The notes below the pieces were generated by a model. The model saw nothing but the letters and a program-made list of their open reading frames with translations, ran no database searches and was not told the DNA's origin. From an uncultured Oscillospiraceae bacterium (GTDB taxonomy: Bacteria; Bacillota; Clostridia; Oscillospirales; Oscillospiraceae): a DNA stretch of 34,859 nucleotides. This document shows, piece after piece, positions 21,798 to 30,017 of the stretch (positions are counted from its first letter, which is position 1; each line of letters starts with the position of its first letter). Location: contig CALXDC010000030.1 of the NCBI GenBank assembly GCA_944386975.1, forward strand, positions 1 through 34,859, read 5' to 3'. The position numbers and the translations under genes are program-made.

Positions 21798-24250
21798 GCC
21801 CCCAGCAGCACCGCCAGGTGGTAGACGATGACGCTGACCACATAGGCCACCGCCAGCTGCCATCCCAGGCACACCGCCGTCCACCGCTTGCTGTTCATCT
21901 CCCGGCGGATGGTGGCGATGGCCGCCACACAGGGGGTATACAGGGCACAGAAGGCAATGAAGGCCAGGGCCGCAGCCGGAGAGAATGTCGCCGCCATGGC
22001 CACGCCTGCTCCCGCGTAATCCGTCAGGGAGAAACCGTAGAAGAGGCTCATGGAGCTGACCACCGCCTCCTTGGCAATGAGACCGGTGAGAAGGGCCACC
22101 GCCGCCTGCCAGAAGCCGTAGCCCATGGGGGCAAAAACAGGGGCGATCACCCCGCCGATGGAGGCCAGAATGCTCTGATCGATGCTCTCCACCATCCGCA
22201 GGCCGGTGTCAAAGTTCTGCAGGAACCACAGCACCACGCTCATAGCCAGGATGATGGTACCCGCCCGGGTGAGGAAGTCCCGGACCCGCTCCCACACATG
22301 GAGCCAGATGTTCTTCAGCGTGGGCATCCGGTAGGGGGGCAGCTCCAGAAGGAAGGGAGCGGGTTCCCCTTTGAAGAGGGTATTCTTCATGACGATGCCG
22401 CTGATGACGGCCATCACCAGACACAGCACATAGATGGAGAAGACGATAAGGCCGCTGTAGGCGGGGAAGAAGGCGGCGGTCATCAGGGCATAGATGGGCA
22501 GCCGGGCCCCGCAGGACATGAAGGGCACCAGCAGAATGGTCATCCGCCGGTCCTTCTCATTCTCCATGGTCCGGGCCCCCATCACCGCGGGCACCGTGCA
22601 GCCAAAGCCCATGAGCATGGGGATGAAGGCCTTGCCGGAGAGGCCGAAGTGGCGCAGCGTCCGGTCCATGACGAAGGCGGCCCGGGCCATGTAGCCCGTG
22701 TCCTCCAGCATGCTGAGGAAGAGGAACAGCACGGCGATCTGGGGCAGAAACACCAGCACGCCCCCCACCCCGGCGATGATGCCGTCCACCACCAGCCCCT
22801 GGACCCAGGCGGGGGCCGATATGGCGGAGAGCCACCCGGCCACCCCCGGCGTCAGCACGCCGTCAATGAACCAGGCCATTCCATCCCCCAGCCACTTGCC
22901 GGGGCCGGAGAAGGTGAAGAGGAACATCACCAGCATCATGAGAAGGAATACGGGGATGGCAAAGATCTTGTGGGTCACCACGTCGTCGATCCGCTCAGTG
23001 ACCGTCTTCTTCCCCTCCCGGTTGGGCTTCTGGACGGCGTAGCGCACCGCCGCCTCCACAAACCGGTAGCGGCTGTCGGCGATCATGGTCTCCCGGTCCC
23101 CCAGAGGAGCCGCCGACTCGTACTCCTGGGCGATCTGCTCAATGCGCTGGCGGGTGGTCTCCCCCAGCCCCAGGGTCTTTGCCACATCCTCATCCCCCTC
23201 CAGCAGCTTGATGGAAGCCCAGTGGGAGGGAATCCCGACGCTATAGCACCGGTCGTGGATGATCTCGGTGATCCGGTGGTGGATGGCGTGGGTGAAGTCG
23301 TCGTAGAGGTCGTCGGGCTCCAGGGTGAGTCCGGTGTGCATCATGTGGTGGGCCCGGCGGACCAGCTCGTCGATGTTGTAGTTGTCCCGGGCGGAGATGG
23401 GAATCACCGGAATCCCCAGCCGTGCCGACAGCCGGTCACAGTCGATGGTCACCCCCTGCTTCTCCACCTCGTCCATGAAATTGAGAGCCAGCACCGTGGG
23501 CCGCTCCAGCTCCAGAAGCTGGATGGTGAGATAGAGGTTCCGCTCCAGGTTGGTGGCGTCTACAATGTTGATGATGGCGTCGGGCTTTTCATCCAGAATG
23601 AACCGCCGGGCCACAATCTCCTCCATGGAGTAGGGGGAGAGGGAGTAGATCCCCGGCAGATCCACCAGGGTGAAGCTCAGCTCCCCCACCTTGGCGATGC
23701 CCTCCTTCTTTTCCACCGTCACGCCGGGCCAGTTGCCCACGTACTGGTTGGAGCCGGTGAGGGCGTTGAAGAGGGTGGTCTTCCCCGCGTTGGGGTTGCC
23801 CACCAGGGCCACCTTCCACTGGTGCTTGTCGTGCTCGGTGGCGTCGTACTGCCGGGGGTGCTGGCGCTGCTCGTGGATGTGGGAGCGGCGCATGGCCTCC
23901 AGAGCGTCCTTCTGCTCACAGGCCATGGCGCACTTGCCGCAGTCCCCGTGGCACTTGCCCCCCAAGTGGTAGGCCGTCTCCGGCACCGCCTCCGGCCGCT
24001 CCCCGTCCGGAGCGGGCTCCACCAGAATCTGGGCCGCGTCCTCCCGCCTCAGGGACAGCTCATAGCCCCGGAGGGACACCTCCAGGGGGTCTCCCATGGG
24101 GGCCACCTTCACCAGCTTCACGGCGGTGCCGGGGGTAAGTCCCATGTCCACCAGCCGCCGCTTCACCGCCCCCCGCTGGTTGCCCACCTGGCGGATCATG
24201 CAGCACTCGCCCACCGCCAGGGCATTCAATGTCATGTTGTCTTCCTTCAT
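21794..24250 (-). CDS. feoB: FeoA-FeoB fusion ferrous iron transporter
   Basis: An 818-residue membrane protein for GTP-dependent Fe(II) uptake. Residues about 6-78 are a FeoA-like SH3 domain (LNALAVGECCMIRQV, VDMGLTPGT). A linker of about 65 residues carries C100, C104, C107 and C111. The FeoB G domain starts at about 145, with G1 GNPNAGKT (151-158), G3 DLPG (197-200), an NFMDE motif at G4 and SAR at G5. The membrane domain with two Gate motifs fills the rest (GFGCTVPAVMGARTM, then FMSCGARLPIY). The fusion replaces the usual separate feoA gene. ATG 24250 has GGGGAG 7 nt before it; the alternative ATG at 24235 begins MTLNALAVGE and also has a purine-rich site, so the start is uncertain by five codons. 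Confidence 0.95.
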   Translation of the reverse strand: MKEDNMTLNALAVGECCMIRQVGNQRGAVKRRLVDMGLTPGTAVKLVKVAPMGDPLEVSLRGYELSLRREDAAQILVEPAPDGERPEAVPETAYHLGGKCHGDCGKCAMACEQKDALEAMRRSHIHEQRQHPRQYDATEHDKHQWKVALVGNPNAGKTTLFNALTGSNQYVGNWPGVTVEKKEGIAKVGELSFTLVDLPGIYSLSPYSMEEIVARRFILDEKPDAIINIVDATNLERNLYLTIQLLELERPTVLALNFMDEVEKQGVTIDCDRLSARLGIPVIPISARDNYNIDELVRRAHHMMHTGLTLEPDDLYDDFTHAIHHRITEIIHDRCYSVGIPSHWASIKLLEGDEDVAKTLGLGETTRQRIEQIAQEYESAAPLGDRETMIADSRYRFVEAAVRYAVQKPNREGKKTVTERIDDVVTHKIFAIPVFLLMMLVMFLFTFSGPGKWLGDGMAWFIDGVLTPGVAGWLSAISAPAWVQGLVVDGIIAGVGGVLVFLPQIAVLFLFLSMLEDTGYMARAAFVMDRTLRHFGLSGKAFIPMLMGFGCTVPAVMGARTMENEKDRRMTILLVPFMSCGARLPIYALMTAAFFPAYSGLIVFSIYVLCLVMAVISGIVMKNTLFKGEPAPFLLELPPYRMPTLKNIWLHVWERVRDFLTRAGTIILAMSVVLWFLQNFDTGLRMVESIDQSILASIGGVIAPVFAPMGYGFWQAAVALLTGLIAKEAVVSSMSLFYGFSLTDYAGAGVAMAATFSPAAALAFIAFCALYTPCVAAIATIRREMNSKRWTAVCLGWQLAVAYVVSVIVYHLAVLLGA

Positions 24251-24375
24251 ACCAAGTCTCCCCTGCCGGCCCTGCCGGCTCTCTCACAATCTCATAGAAT
24301 TAGCATAGGCAAACAGCCCCTCCCTGTCAAGCGTACTTTTTGCCAAATTTCGGGGATTTCTCCAGATACTTTGTC

Positions 24376-24405
24376 TTGCTCCCGCCCTGTTTCCCACGGT
24401 ACAAT
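24376..24405 (+). promoter_or_regulatory. Promoter of the cell-wall amidase gene
   Basis: TTGCTC (24376-24381), 18 bp, TACAAT (24400-24405), only 22 bp before the ATG, so the mRNA leader is about 15 nt and just covers AAAGGAGG. Confidence 0.5.
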
Positions 24406-24427
24406 ACCGCCGGAAAGGAGGCCCTCT

Positions 24428-25240
24428 ATGAAACGACTATTTTCCCTTGCCATGGCCCTGGCAATCACCATGCTGCTGATGCTCAGCGTATCCGGCAGCG
24501 GTGGCCGCAGGGTTGTGACGGTGGTGCTCAAAGGGGAGACCGTAACCTTTGACACCCCGGCGTACATCGAAAACAACCGCACCATGGTGCCTCTCCGGGC
24601 GGTGGCGGAGGCCCTGGGGCTGGAGGTGACCTGGGACCAGACCAGCGCCACCGCCTGGCTGTCCGACGGAAGCTGGTCCCCCTCTCTCCGGGGCCGCACC
24701 ATCGTGGTGGACCCGGGCCACGGCGGCGCCTCCACCGGGGCGTCCTACGGCGGGGTCAGGGAGAGCGCACTGAATCTGTCCATTGCCCAGGCGCTGGCGG
24801 AGGAGCTGCGGTCCCTGGGAGCCAGCGTAGTAATGACCCGCAGCTCCGACAAGGACATCTCCCTTGCCGACCGGGCGGCCATGGCCAACCGTCTGAAGGC
24901 GGATCTGTTCCTCAGCGTCCACTGCAACGTCAGCCCCACCAATCCCTCCGCCAAGGGGGTCTACACCGCCTACCACGGCGGCAGCGCCCAGAGCCGCCGG
25001 GCGGCGGAGCTGTTGAAAAACGCCATGGTGTCCTTTGCCGGGGTACCGGACATGGGGGCCCACGACCGCAGTGATCTGGCGGTGCTGCGGCTGACGGACA
25101 TGCCGGCAGTCCTGCTGGAGTGCGGATTTATGAGCACTCCGGAGGAGCTGGCCCTCCTGCTCCAGCCGGAGCACCAGAAAGCCCTGGCCCAGGGGGCCGC
25201 CTACGGCGCCGCGCTCTTCTTCAGCCCGCCGTCTTTATAA
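24428..25240 (+). CDS. Exported N-acetylmuramoyl-L-alanine amidase (Amidase_3)
   Basis: A 270-residue secreted peptidoglycan hydrolase. A signal peptide (about 1-24) is followed by a short copper-amine-oxidase-N-type domain (about 28-80; hallmark NNRTMVPLRAVAEALGLEV), which in Clostridia serves as a wall or surface adaptor. The zinc amidase domain covers about 90-265. Zinc ligands are H98 (VDPGHGG), E112 and H165 (LSVHCN), and the catalytic glutamate is E231 (LLECGFM), so the enzyme should be active in cutting the bond between MurNAc and L-Ala. AAAGGAGG lies 7 nt before the ATG. It is monocistronic and ends at a long hairpin facing the convergent ArsC-like gene. No SpoIID- or SPOR-type sporulation domain is present. 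Confidence 0.9.
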   Translation: MKRLFSLAMALAITMLLMLSVSGSGGRRVVTVVLKGETVTFDTPAYIENNRTMVPLRAVAEALGLEVTWDQTSATAWLSDGSWSPSLRGRTIVVDPGHGGASTGASYGGVRESALNLSIAQALAEELRSLGASVVMTRSSDKDISLADRAAMANRLKADLFLSVHCNVSPTNPSAKGVYTAYHGGSAQSRRAAELLKNAMVSFAGVPDMGAHDRSDLAVLRLTDMPAVLLECGFMSTPEELALLLQPEHQKALAQGAAYGAALFFSPPSL

Positions 25241-25246
25241 AGCAAG

Positions 25247-25287
25247 AAAGGATCCGGCAGGGAGACCGCCTCCCCGCCGGATCCTTT
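25247..25287. terminator. Bidirectional terminator, amidase / ArsC-like gene
   Basis: AAAGGATCCGGC (25247-25258) pairs with 25276-25287, and an inner GGGAG/CTCCC stem closes most of the spacer. It lies between two convergent genes. Confidence 0.75.
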
Positions 25288-25314
25288 CCGCCTTCTCCAA
25301 TGGTGCCCTTCCCG

Positions 25315-25686
25315 CTACCGGGCACAGCCGTCCTCCAGGCCCGGCAGCGCGCTCCACTGCTCCTCCCGGAACCCGACGGCCACAAAGCTCTCCCCCACCA
25401 GGATGGGCCGCTTGACCAGCATCCCATCGGTGCTGAGCAGCCGCAGCTGCTCCTCCTCGCTCATCTCCGGCAGCTTGTCCTTCAGTCCCAGGGCTTTGTA
25501 CTGCAGCCCGCTGGTGTTGAAGAATTTCTTCAGCGGCAGGCCGCTTCTCTCCACCCACCCCCGCAGCTCCTCATAGGTGGGGTTCTGCTCCTTGATGTCC
25601 CGGTACTCCGGGACAATTCCCCGGTCCGCCAGCCATCGCTCCGCCTTGCGGCAGGTGCCGCACTTGGGATAGCACAATAACAGCAT
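25315..25686 (-). CDS. ArsC/Spx-family thioredoxin-fold protein
   Basis: A 123-residue protein of the ArsC/Spx superfamily. The N-terminal PKCGTCRKA gives a redox CxxC (C9, C12), with another cysteine at C5. The family-typical blocks NPTYEELRGW, FFNTSG and LVKRPILVG follow. True Spx regulators have CxxC plus an RPI motif and about 130 residues; arsenate reductases share both features, so sequence alone does not decide between stress regulator and reductase. No ars genes are nearby, which favours the unspecific annotation. It follows the small Smr gene by 13 bp and is probably co-transcribed with it. Confidence 0.88.
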   Translation of the reverse strand: MLLLCYPKCGTCRKAERWLADRGIVPEYRDIKEQNPTYEELRGWVERSGLPLKKFFNTSGLQYKALGLKDKLPEMSEEEQLRLLSTDGMLVKRPILVGESFVAVGFREEQWSALPGLEDGCAR

Positions 25687-25699
25687 GGGTCCATCCTCC

Positions 25700-25945
25700 T
25701 CAGTATTCCCGCAAAACCAGCTCCGTGGCCCCCGGGTTCAATCCGATCTCCACCCGCTTCACCCTGGGGTGCCGGGCGTAGACCGTCCGCACCATGTCCC
25801 GCAGGGCATTGCCGGCGTGGTAGCCGTGGATCACCTCCAGGCGGTAGACGCTCCTTCCCGCCCGGCGGAGGGCCGCGTCCACCGCCGCCCGGGCCTGGGC
25901 GCAGTTCATCCCGTGGAGATCAATGGTGATGGTGCCGCCCGTCAT
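25700..25945 (-). CDS. Small stand-alone Smr-domain protein
   Basis: An 81-residue protein consisting only of an Smr (MutS2 C-terminal) domain. The two signatures are IDLHGMNCAQARAAVDAAL at the N-terminus and VIHGYHAGNALRDMVR in the middle; the usual second motif is HGxGxGxLR, and here the first glycine after HG is replaced by Tyr-His. Smr domains are nicking or RNA-cleaving endonucleases or nucleic-acid binders; a stand-alone copy without MutS2 has no established role. It is the first gene of a two-gene unit with the ArsC-like gene. Confidence 0.82.
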   Translation of the reverse strand: MTGGTITIDLHGMNCAQARAAVDAALRRAGRSVYRLEVIHGYHAGNALRDMVRTVYARHPRVKRVEIGLNPGATELVLREY

Positions 25946-25992
25946 GGCCCTCCCCCCTTTCGTCCCCCACAGGATACCACACCGGCGCCGTC

Positions 25993-26021
25993 TTTACAAG
26001 AGCGCCGCCCTGGGGTACAAT
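25993..26021 (+). promoter_or_regulatory. Promoter of the Nudix-DUF523 unit
   Basis: TTTACA (25993-25998), 17 bp, TACAAT (26016-26021), 41 bp before the ATG at 26063. Confidence 0.7.
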
Positions 26022-26062
26022 AGGCCCAAACACGCCGTACCGGCGGAACAGGAGGCCCTTGG

Positions 26063-26548
26063 ATGCCGCACGACTATTTCAACTGCACACTGTGCTATCT
26101 GGAAAACGACCGGGACGAGTACCTGATGCTCCACCGGGTGAAGAAGAAAAACGACGTCAATCAGGACAAGTGGATCGGTGTGGGAGGCAAATTCGAGGAG
26201 GGGGAGAGCCCCGAGGAGTGCCTGCTCCGGGAGGTGTGGGAGGAGACAGGCTACACTCTCACCCGCTACCGCCTCCGGGGGATCGTCACCTTCCAGGCGG
26301 ACCCCTGGCCCGGGGAGTACATGTTTCTCTACACTGCCGACGGCTACGAGGGGAGCCAGCGGGAGTGCAGCGAGGGGGATCTCCAGTGGGTGTCCAAGGA
26401 CCGGATGGAGGAGCTTCCCATCTGGGAGGGGGACAAGATTTTCTTCCGCCTGCTCCGGGAGGACCGGCCCTTCTTCTCCCTGAAGCTGGTCTATCGGGGA
26501 GACGAGCTGATCCGGGCGGTGCTGGACGGGGAGGAGATGGCCCTATGA
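26063..26548 (+). CDS. Nudix hydrolase (MutT/8-oxo-dGTPase-like)
   Basis: A 161-residue Nudix enzyme that hydrolyses a nucleoside diphosphate linked to another group. The Nudix box is complete from G42: the GKFEEGES start, the spacing to LREVWEETGY and the metal-binding glutamates all fit GX5EX7REUXEEXGU. The N-terminus (TLCYLENDRDEYLMLHRVKKKND) and the DKWIGVGGK stretch resemble the 8-oxo-dGTP diphosphatase group, so sanitation of oxidised nucleotides is likely but not certain. AGGAGG lies 7 nt before the ATG. Its stop codon overlaps the start of the next gene (ATGA). Confidence 0.9.
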   Translation: MPHDYFNCTLCYLENDRDEYLMLHRVKKKNDVNQDKWIGVGGKFEEGESPEECLLREVWEETGYTLTRYRLRGIVTFQADPWPGEYMFLYTADGYEGSQRECSEGDLQWVSKDRMEELPIWEGDKIFFRLLREDRPFFSLKLVYRGDELIRAVLDGEEMAL

Positions 26549-26979
26549 AGGAGAAACTGCTCATCAGCGCCTGCCTTCTGGGGCGCAACTGCAAGTATAA
26601 CGGCGGCAACAACTACCACCCCCTCACCGAAAAGCTCCGGGAGCGGTACGACCTGGTGCCGGTGTGTCCGGAGTGCTTCGGCGGCCTCCCCATTCCCCAC
26701 GACCCCTCGGAGCGGGTGGGGGACAGGGTTCTCTCCAGATCCGGGGCCGACGTCACCGCCGCCTTTCAGAAGGGCGCGGAAAAGACGGTGGAGGCCGCCC
26801 GAAAGGCCGGAGCCAGAAAGGCGGTATTGAAGGAGCGGAGCCCCTCCTGCGGCTTCGGGGCCATCTACGACGGCACCTTCACCGGCACGGTGGTACCGGG
26901 GGACGGGGTAGCCGCCCAGGCCCTGGCGGCGGAGGGGGTGGCCATCTGGGGGGAGAGCCGGATGGAGGAGCTGCTGTGA
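26545..26979 (+). CDS. DUF523 / TudS-family protein (thiouracil desulfurase-like)
   Basis: A 144-residue DUF523 protein. Characterised members (TudS) use a [4Fe-4S] cluster held by three cysteines to remove sulfur from 2-thiouracil. The matching cysteines here are C10 (LISACLLG), one of C41/C44 (VCPEC) and C102 (ERSPSCGFGAIYDG); the surrounding motifs are the family's conserved blocks. The start is set by the ATGA overlap with the Nudix gene. The pairing suggests joint clean-up of modified or damaged bases and nucleotides, and the next operon is for pyrimidine synthesis. Activity on thiouracil is inferred from the family only. Confidence 0.88.
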   Translation: MKEKLLISACLLGRNCKYNGGNNYHPLTEKLRERYDLVPVCPECFGGLPIPHDPSERVGDRVLSRSGADVTAAFQKGAEKTVEAARKAGARKAVLKERSPSCGFGAIYDGTFTGTVVPGDGVAAQALAAEGVAIWGESRMEELL

Positions 26980-27002
26980 ACAGCGAAACCGACCAAAACA
27001 GC

Positions 27003-27035
27003 AAAAAGCAGCGCCCGAGGGGCGCTGCTTTTTTT
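27003..27035. terminator. Bidirectional terminator, DUF523 / pyr operon
   Basis: AAAAAGCAGCGCCC pairs with its complement around a short loop (GAG), followed by seven T on the plus strand and a run of T on the minus strand. It sits between the DUF523 gene and the end of pyrI. Confidence 0.9.
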
Positions 27036-27042
27036 GCAGTGG

Positions 27043-27468
27043 TTACCGGTGGCTCTTCCGCTCGGCCTCGCAGTAGGCGCAGCGGTAGGTCCGCTTCTCC
27101 GGATCGCTGAGGAGGAAGATGGCGTCCAGCTGCTTCTCGTCGGTGGTGATGCACCGGGGGTTCTTGCAGTGGATCACGTTCACCAGCTTCTGGGGCAGAG
27201 CCAGGTGCTTCTTCTCCACCAGATGGCCGTCCTTGATGATGTCCACGGTGATATCCGGGTCGATGTAACCCAGCACATCCAGGTCGATGTCGATGGGGGA
27301 GTCGATCTTGATGATGTCCTTTTTCCCCATCTTGCTGCTCTTGGCGTTTTTGATGATGGCCACCTGGCAGTCCAGCTGGTCCAGCTTCAGGTATTTATAG
27401 ATCTCCATGCAGGCGCCGGCCTTGATGTGGTCCAGCACGATGCCGTTGCGCACGCTGTCAATATTCAT
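27043..27468 (-). CDS. pyrI: Aspartate carbamoyltransferase regulatory chain
   Basis: A 141-residue PyrI, the regulatory chain that binds nucleotides and makes aspartate carbamoyltransferase allosteric. The N-terminal nucleotide-binding domain begins RNGIVLDHIKAG, and the C-terminal zinc domain holds C101, C106, C130 and C133 (CKNPRC and CAYC) that bridge to PyrB. It is the last gene of the operon, 20 bp after pyrB. A PyrI-bearing enzyme is typical of enterobacteria and archaea and is found in part of the Clostridia; Bacillus lacks it. Confidence 0.95.
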   Translation of the reverse strand: MNIDSVRNGIVLDHIKAGACMEIYKYLKLDQLDCQVAIIKNAKSSKMGKKDIIKIDSPIDIDLDVLGYIDPDITVDIIKDGHLVEKKHLALPQKLVNVIHCKNPRCITTDEKQLDAIFLLSDPEKRTYRCAYCEAERKSHR

Positions 27469-27488
27469 TGCGGAACCCTTCCTTTCTC

Positions 27489-28403
27489 TTACGCCTTCAA
27501 ATCCAGCAGCTTCATGATAAGCGCCATGCGGATGAATTTGCCGCAGCGCACCTGCTCAAAATACCGGGCTCTGGGATCGTCGTCCACAGACACGGCAATC
27601 TCGTTGACGCGGGGCAGGGGGTGGAGAATGCACAGGTCCGCCTTGGCGCTCTGGAGCTTGGCGGGATCCAGCACATAGGTGTCCTTCAGGCGGATATAGT
27701 CGGCCTCGTTGAAGAACCGCTCCTTCTGGACCCGGGTCATGTAGAGGATATCCAGCCTGGGCATGGCGTCCTCCAGGCTCTCCGTCTCCTCATAGGGCAG
27801 GCCCTTGCGGCGGAGGGCTTCATTGATATAGGCAGGCATCTTCAGCTCCTCCGGGGCGATGAACACGAAGTGGATGCCGGTGTACCGGGACAGGGCGTTG
27901 ACCAGGGAGTGGACGGTGCGTCCGAACTTCAGATCGCCGCAGAAGCCGATGGTGAAGTTGTTGAGGCTGCCCCGCTCCCGGTGAATGGTAAGCAGATCGG
28001 TGAGGGTCTGGGTGGGGTGGTTGTGGCCGCCGTCGCCGGCGTTGATGATGGGCACCTGGGAGCGCCGGCTGGCGGCGAAGGGGGCGCCCTCCTTGGGGTG
28101 ACGCATGGCGATGATGTCGGCGTAGCAGCTGACGGTGCGGACGGTGTCGGTGACGGTCTCGCCCTTGGCGGTGGAGCTGGAGGCGGCGGAGGAGAAGCCC
28201 AGCACGCTGCCCCCGAGACCCAGCATGGCGGACTCAAAGCTCAGCCGGGTCCGGGTGGAGGGCTCGAAGAACAGGGTGGCCAGCTGCTTGTGGGCGGCCA
28301 CGTCCTGGTATTTGGCGGGGTTCTCCATGATGTCCTCAGCGGTGGCGATCAGCTGGTCGATCTCCTCCACGGTGAGGTCGGTGATGTCGATCAAATGGCG
28401 CAT
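27489..28403 (-). CDS. pyrB: Aspartate carbamoyltransferase catalytic chain
   Basis: A 304-residue PyrB, which condenses carbamoyl phosphate with aspartate, the committed step of pyrimidine synthesis. The carbamoyl-phosphate loop [16 protein letters not shown] is near residue 48, and the C-terminal [10 protein letters not shown] closes the aspartate site. The size matches the E. coli catalytic chain. It sits between pyrE (21 bp upstream) and pyrI (20 bp downstream). Confidence 0.97.
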   Translation of the reverse strand: MRHLIDITDLTVEEIDQLIATAEDIMENPAKYQDVAAHKQLATLFFEPSTRTRLSFESAMLGLGGSVLGFSSAASSSTAKGETVTDTVRTVSCYADIIAMRHPKEGAPFAASRRSQVPIINAGDGGHNHPTQTLTDLLTIHRERGSLNNFTIGFCGDLKFGRTVHSLVNALSRYTGIHFVFIAPEELKMPAYINEALRRKGLPYEETESLEDAMPRLDILYMTRVQKERFFNEADYIRLKDTYVLDPAKLQSAKADLCILHPLPRVNEIAVSVDDDPRARYFEQVRCGKFIRMALIMKLLDLKA

Positions 28404-28424
28404 GACAGGTTCCTTCCTTTCTTT

Positions 28425-29060
28425 TCAGTGGATCCAGCTCTCGTCGGAGGGGTTGTTGCGGAAAGCGATCAGCCGCTCCTTGTCCTCGGGGCGGATGTAG
28501 CCCTCCTCCGCGGCCACCTCCACGGTGACGTCAAAGTTGGTGAGGCTCACATTGCGGACGTTGGCTGCGGCCAGCCGGTCCAGTCCCTTCTGCATGCCGT
28601 AGGTGTAGATGCTGACGATGCCCAGCACCTCAGCGCCGGCCTCCCGCAGGGCCTCCACCACCTCGATGCAGCTGCCGCCGGTGGAGATGAGGTCCTCCAC
28701 CACGACCACCTTCTGGCCGCGCTCCAGCTTGCCCTCGATGCGGTTCTGGCGGCCGTGGTCCTTGTTGCCGGAGCGGACATAGCCCATGGGCAGGCCCATG
28801 ATGTGGCCCACGATGGCAGCGTGGGCGATGCCGGCGGTGGAGGTGCCCATGAGGACCTCCACGTCGGGGTACTCCTGGCGGATGGTCTCCGCCAGAGCGT
28901 TCTCCACGGTGTTCCGGGCCTCCGGGGCGGTGAGGATCAGGCGGTTGTCACAGTAGATGGGACTTTTGATGCCGCTGGCCCAGGTGAAGGGCTCCTCCGG
29001 CCGCAAAAACACGGCCTTGATGTCCAGCAGCGCTTTCGCGACGATCTCTTCGGTCTTCAT
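28425..29060 (-). CDS. pyrE: Orotate phosphoribosyltransferase
   Basis: A 211-residue PyrE that attaches orotate to phosphoribosyl pyrophosphate to give OMP. The PRPP motif is VVVVEDLISTGGSCIE. The N-terminal IKSPIYCDNR block is the orotate-site signature. It follows pyrF by 24 bp and supplies the substrate for it. Confidence 0.97.
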   Translation of the reverse strand: MKTEEIVAKALLDIKAVFLRPEEPFTWASGIKSPIYCDNRLILTAPEARNTVENALAETIRQEYPDVEVLMGTSTAGIAHAAIVGHIMGLPMGYVRSGNKDHGRQNRIEGKLERGQKVVVVEDLISTGGSCIEVVEALREAGAEVLGIVSIYTYGMQKGLDRLAAANVRNVSLTNFDVTVEVAAEEGYIRPEDKERLIAFRNNPSDESWIH

Positions 29061-29084
29061 ATTCCAAATTCCTCCTTCGGTGAA

Positions 29085-29783
29085 TTAACCCACAAACTCG
29101 CTGACGCAGCGGCGGTAGGCGGCCACAGGGTCCTCCGCCCGGGTGATGGGGCGGCCCACCACGATATAGTCGGAGCCGATCTCCTTGGCCCTGGCGGGGG
29201 TGGTGACCCGGACCTGGTCCCCCACGTCCCCGTCGGCAAAGCGGACGCCGGGGGTGACGGTGAGGAAGGACTTGCCGCAGACCTCGTGGACCTTGGCGGC
29301 CTCCAGGGGGGAGCAGACCACTCCGTCCAGGCCGGAGTCGGCGGCGTTCTTGGCGTAAGACATCACCACCTTGTCCAGGGGCTGGTCGATGAGCAGTTCC
29401 TTTTGCATCCGCTCCTCGCTGGTGGAGGTCAGCTGGGTGACGCCGATGAGGAGGGGACGGCTGCCGTCGGGCCGGGTGAGGCCCTCCAGCGCGGCGGTCA
29501 TCATGGCGGCGGTGCCGGCGGTGTGGAGGTTGCACATGTCCACATCCAGGCGGCTGAGCACGGCCATGGCGCTCTTGACAGTGTTGGGAATGTCGTGGAG
29601 CTTCAGATCCAGAAAGATCTGATGCCCCCGGGCCTTGATCTCCCGCACGATGGCGGGGCCCTCGGCGTAGAACAGCTCCATGCCGATCTTCACATAGGGC
29701 TTCTCCTCGGTGAACTTGTCCAGGAAGGTCAGCGCTTCCTCCTTGCTTGCGAAATCGCAGGCGATGATAACATCCTTACCCAT
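29085..29783 (-). CDS. pyrF: Orotidine-5'-phosphate decarboxylase
   Basis: A 232-residue PyrF, which decarboxylates OMP to UMP. The catalytic Asp-Lys-Asp array lies in [13 protein letters not shown], and the phosphate-binding end is [25 protein letters not shown] stands 6 nt before the ATG. It is the first structural gene after the leader-peptide attenuator, so it and the three genes behind it should all be controlled by UTP supply. Confidence 0.97.
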   Translation of the reverse strand: MGKDVIIACDFASKEEALTFLDKFTEEKPYVKIGMELFYAEGPAIVREIKARGHQIFLDLKLHDIPNTVKSAMAVLSRLDVDMCNLHTAGTAAMMTAALEGLTRPDGSRPLLIGVTQLTSTSEERMQKELLIDQPLDKVVMSYAKNAADSGLDGVVCSPLEAAKVHEVCGKSFLTVTPGVRFADGDVGDQVRVTTPARAKEIGSDYIVVGRPITRAEDPVAAYRRCVSEFVG

Positions 29784-29836
29784 GCATAACTCCTTCCATA
29801 TTCCTTCGTATCCTACTTGTATGTCCGTTTCAGCGC

Positions 29837-29884
29837 AAAAAAATTCCGGCCCTGTTCAAACTGCATTGTCTGAACAGCCGGAAT
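29837..29884 (-). terminator. Attenuator terminator in the pyr leader
   Basis: On the minus strand ATTCCGGCTGTTCA (29884-29871) pairs with TGAACA-GG-GCCGGAAT (29858-29843; 14 bp, 2-nt bulge) over a 12-nt loop, and a run of seven T begins at the stem's end. The 5' half and loop lie inside the leader-peptide ORF, and its stop codon (29858-29856) is at the loop edge. A ribosome finishing the peptide would block the stem. Confidence 0.9.
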
Positions 29885-29978
29885 CCCTGACACTCACCGA
29901 TACCATAGGGAAAAAGGAAATACCAATGCCACCAAGCATCCGCGCATTCAAAATCTGCCGCTCATATCGCGCGCCCAT
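29856..29978 (-). CDS. Leader peptide of the pyr operon (pyrL-like)
   Basis: A 40-codon ORF that starts with ATG 29978 right behind AAAGGAGG and ends inside the attenuator hairpin. The peptide starts MGARYERQILNARMLGG, and its middle part GISFFPMVSVSV is encoded by a U-rich run (TTTCCTTTTTCCCT on the minus strand, about 29907-29920). In E. coli pyrBI the 44-codon leader also has a U-rich pause run in FFFP codons, and coupling of ribosome and polymerase there decides whether the terminator forms. The layout here matches. The function is inferred; I see no protein homology beyond the FFP run. Confidence 0.8.
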   Translation of the reverse strand: MGARYERQILNARMLGGIGISFFPMVSVSVRDSGCSDNAV

Positions 29979-30017
29979 GGTGGTCCTCCTTTCCTGGTCG
30001 GTGACTCAAATCAATTT

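Noticed and set aside
21791-25240. Very long plus-strand open frame covering feoB and the amidase
   Set aside because: Only the last 270 codons (from 24428) have a start signal and a recognisable protein; the upstream part is the antisense of feoB.
27468-29789. 773-codon frame antisense to the pyr genes
   Set aside because: All four pyr genes are unambiguous on the other strand; the frame is open only because of high GC at third positions.
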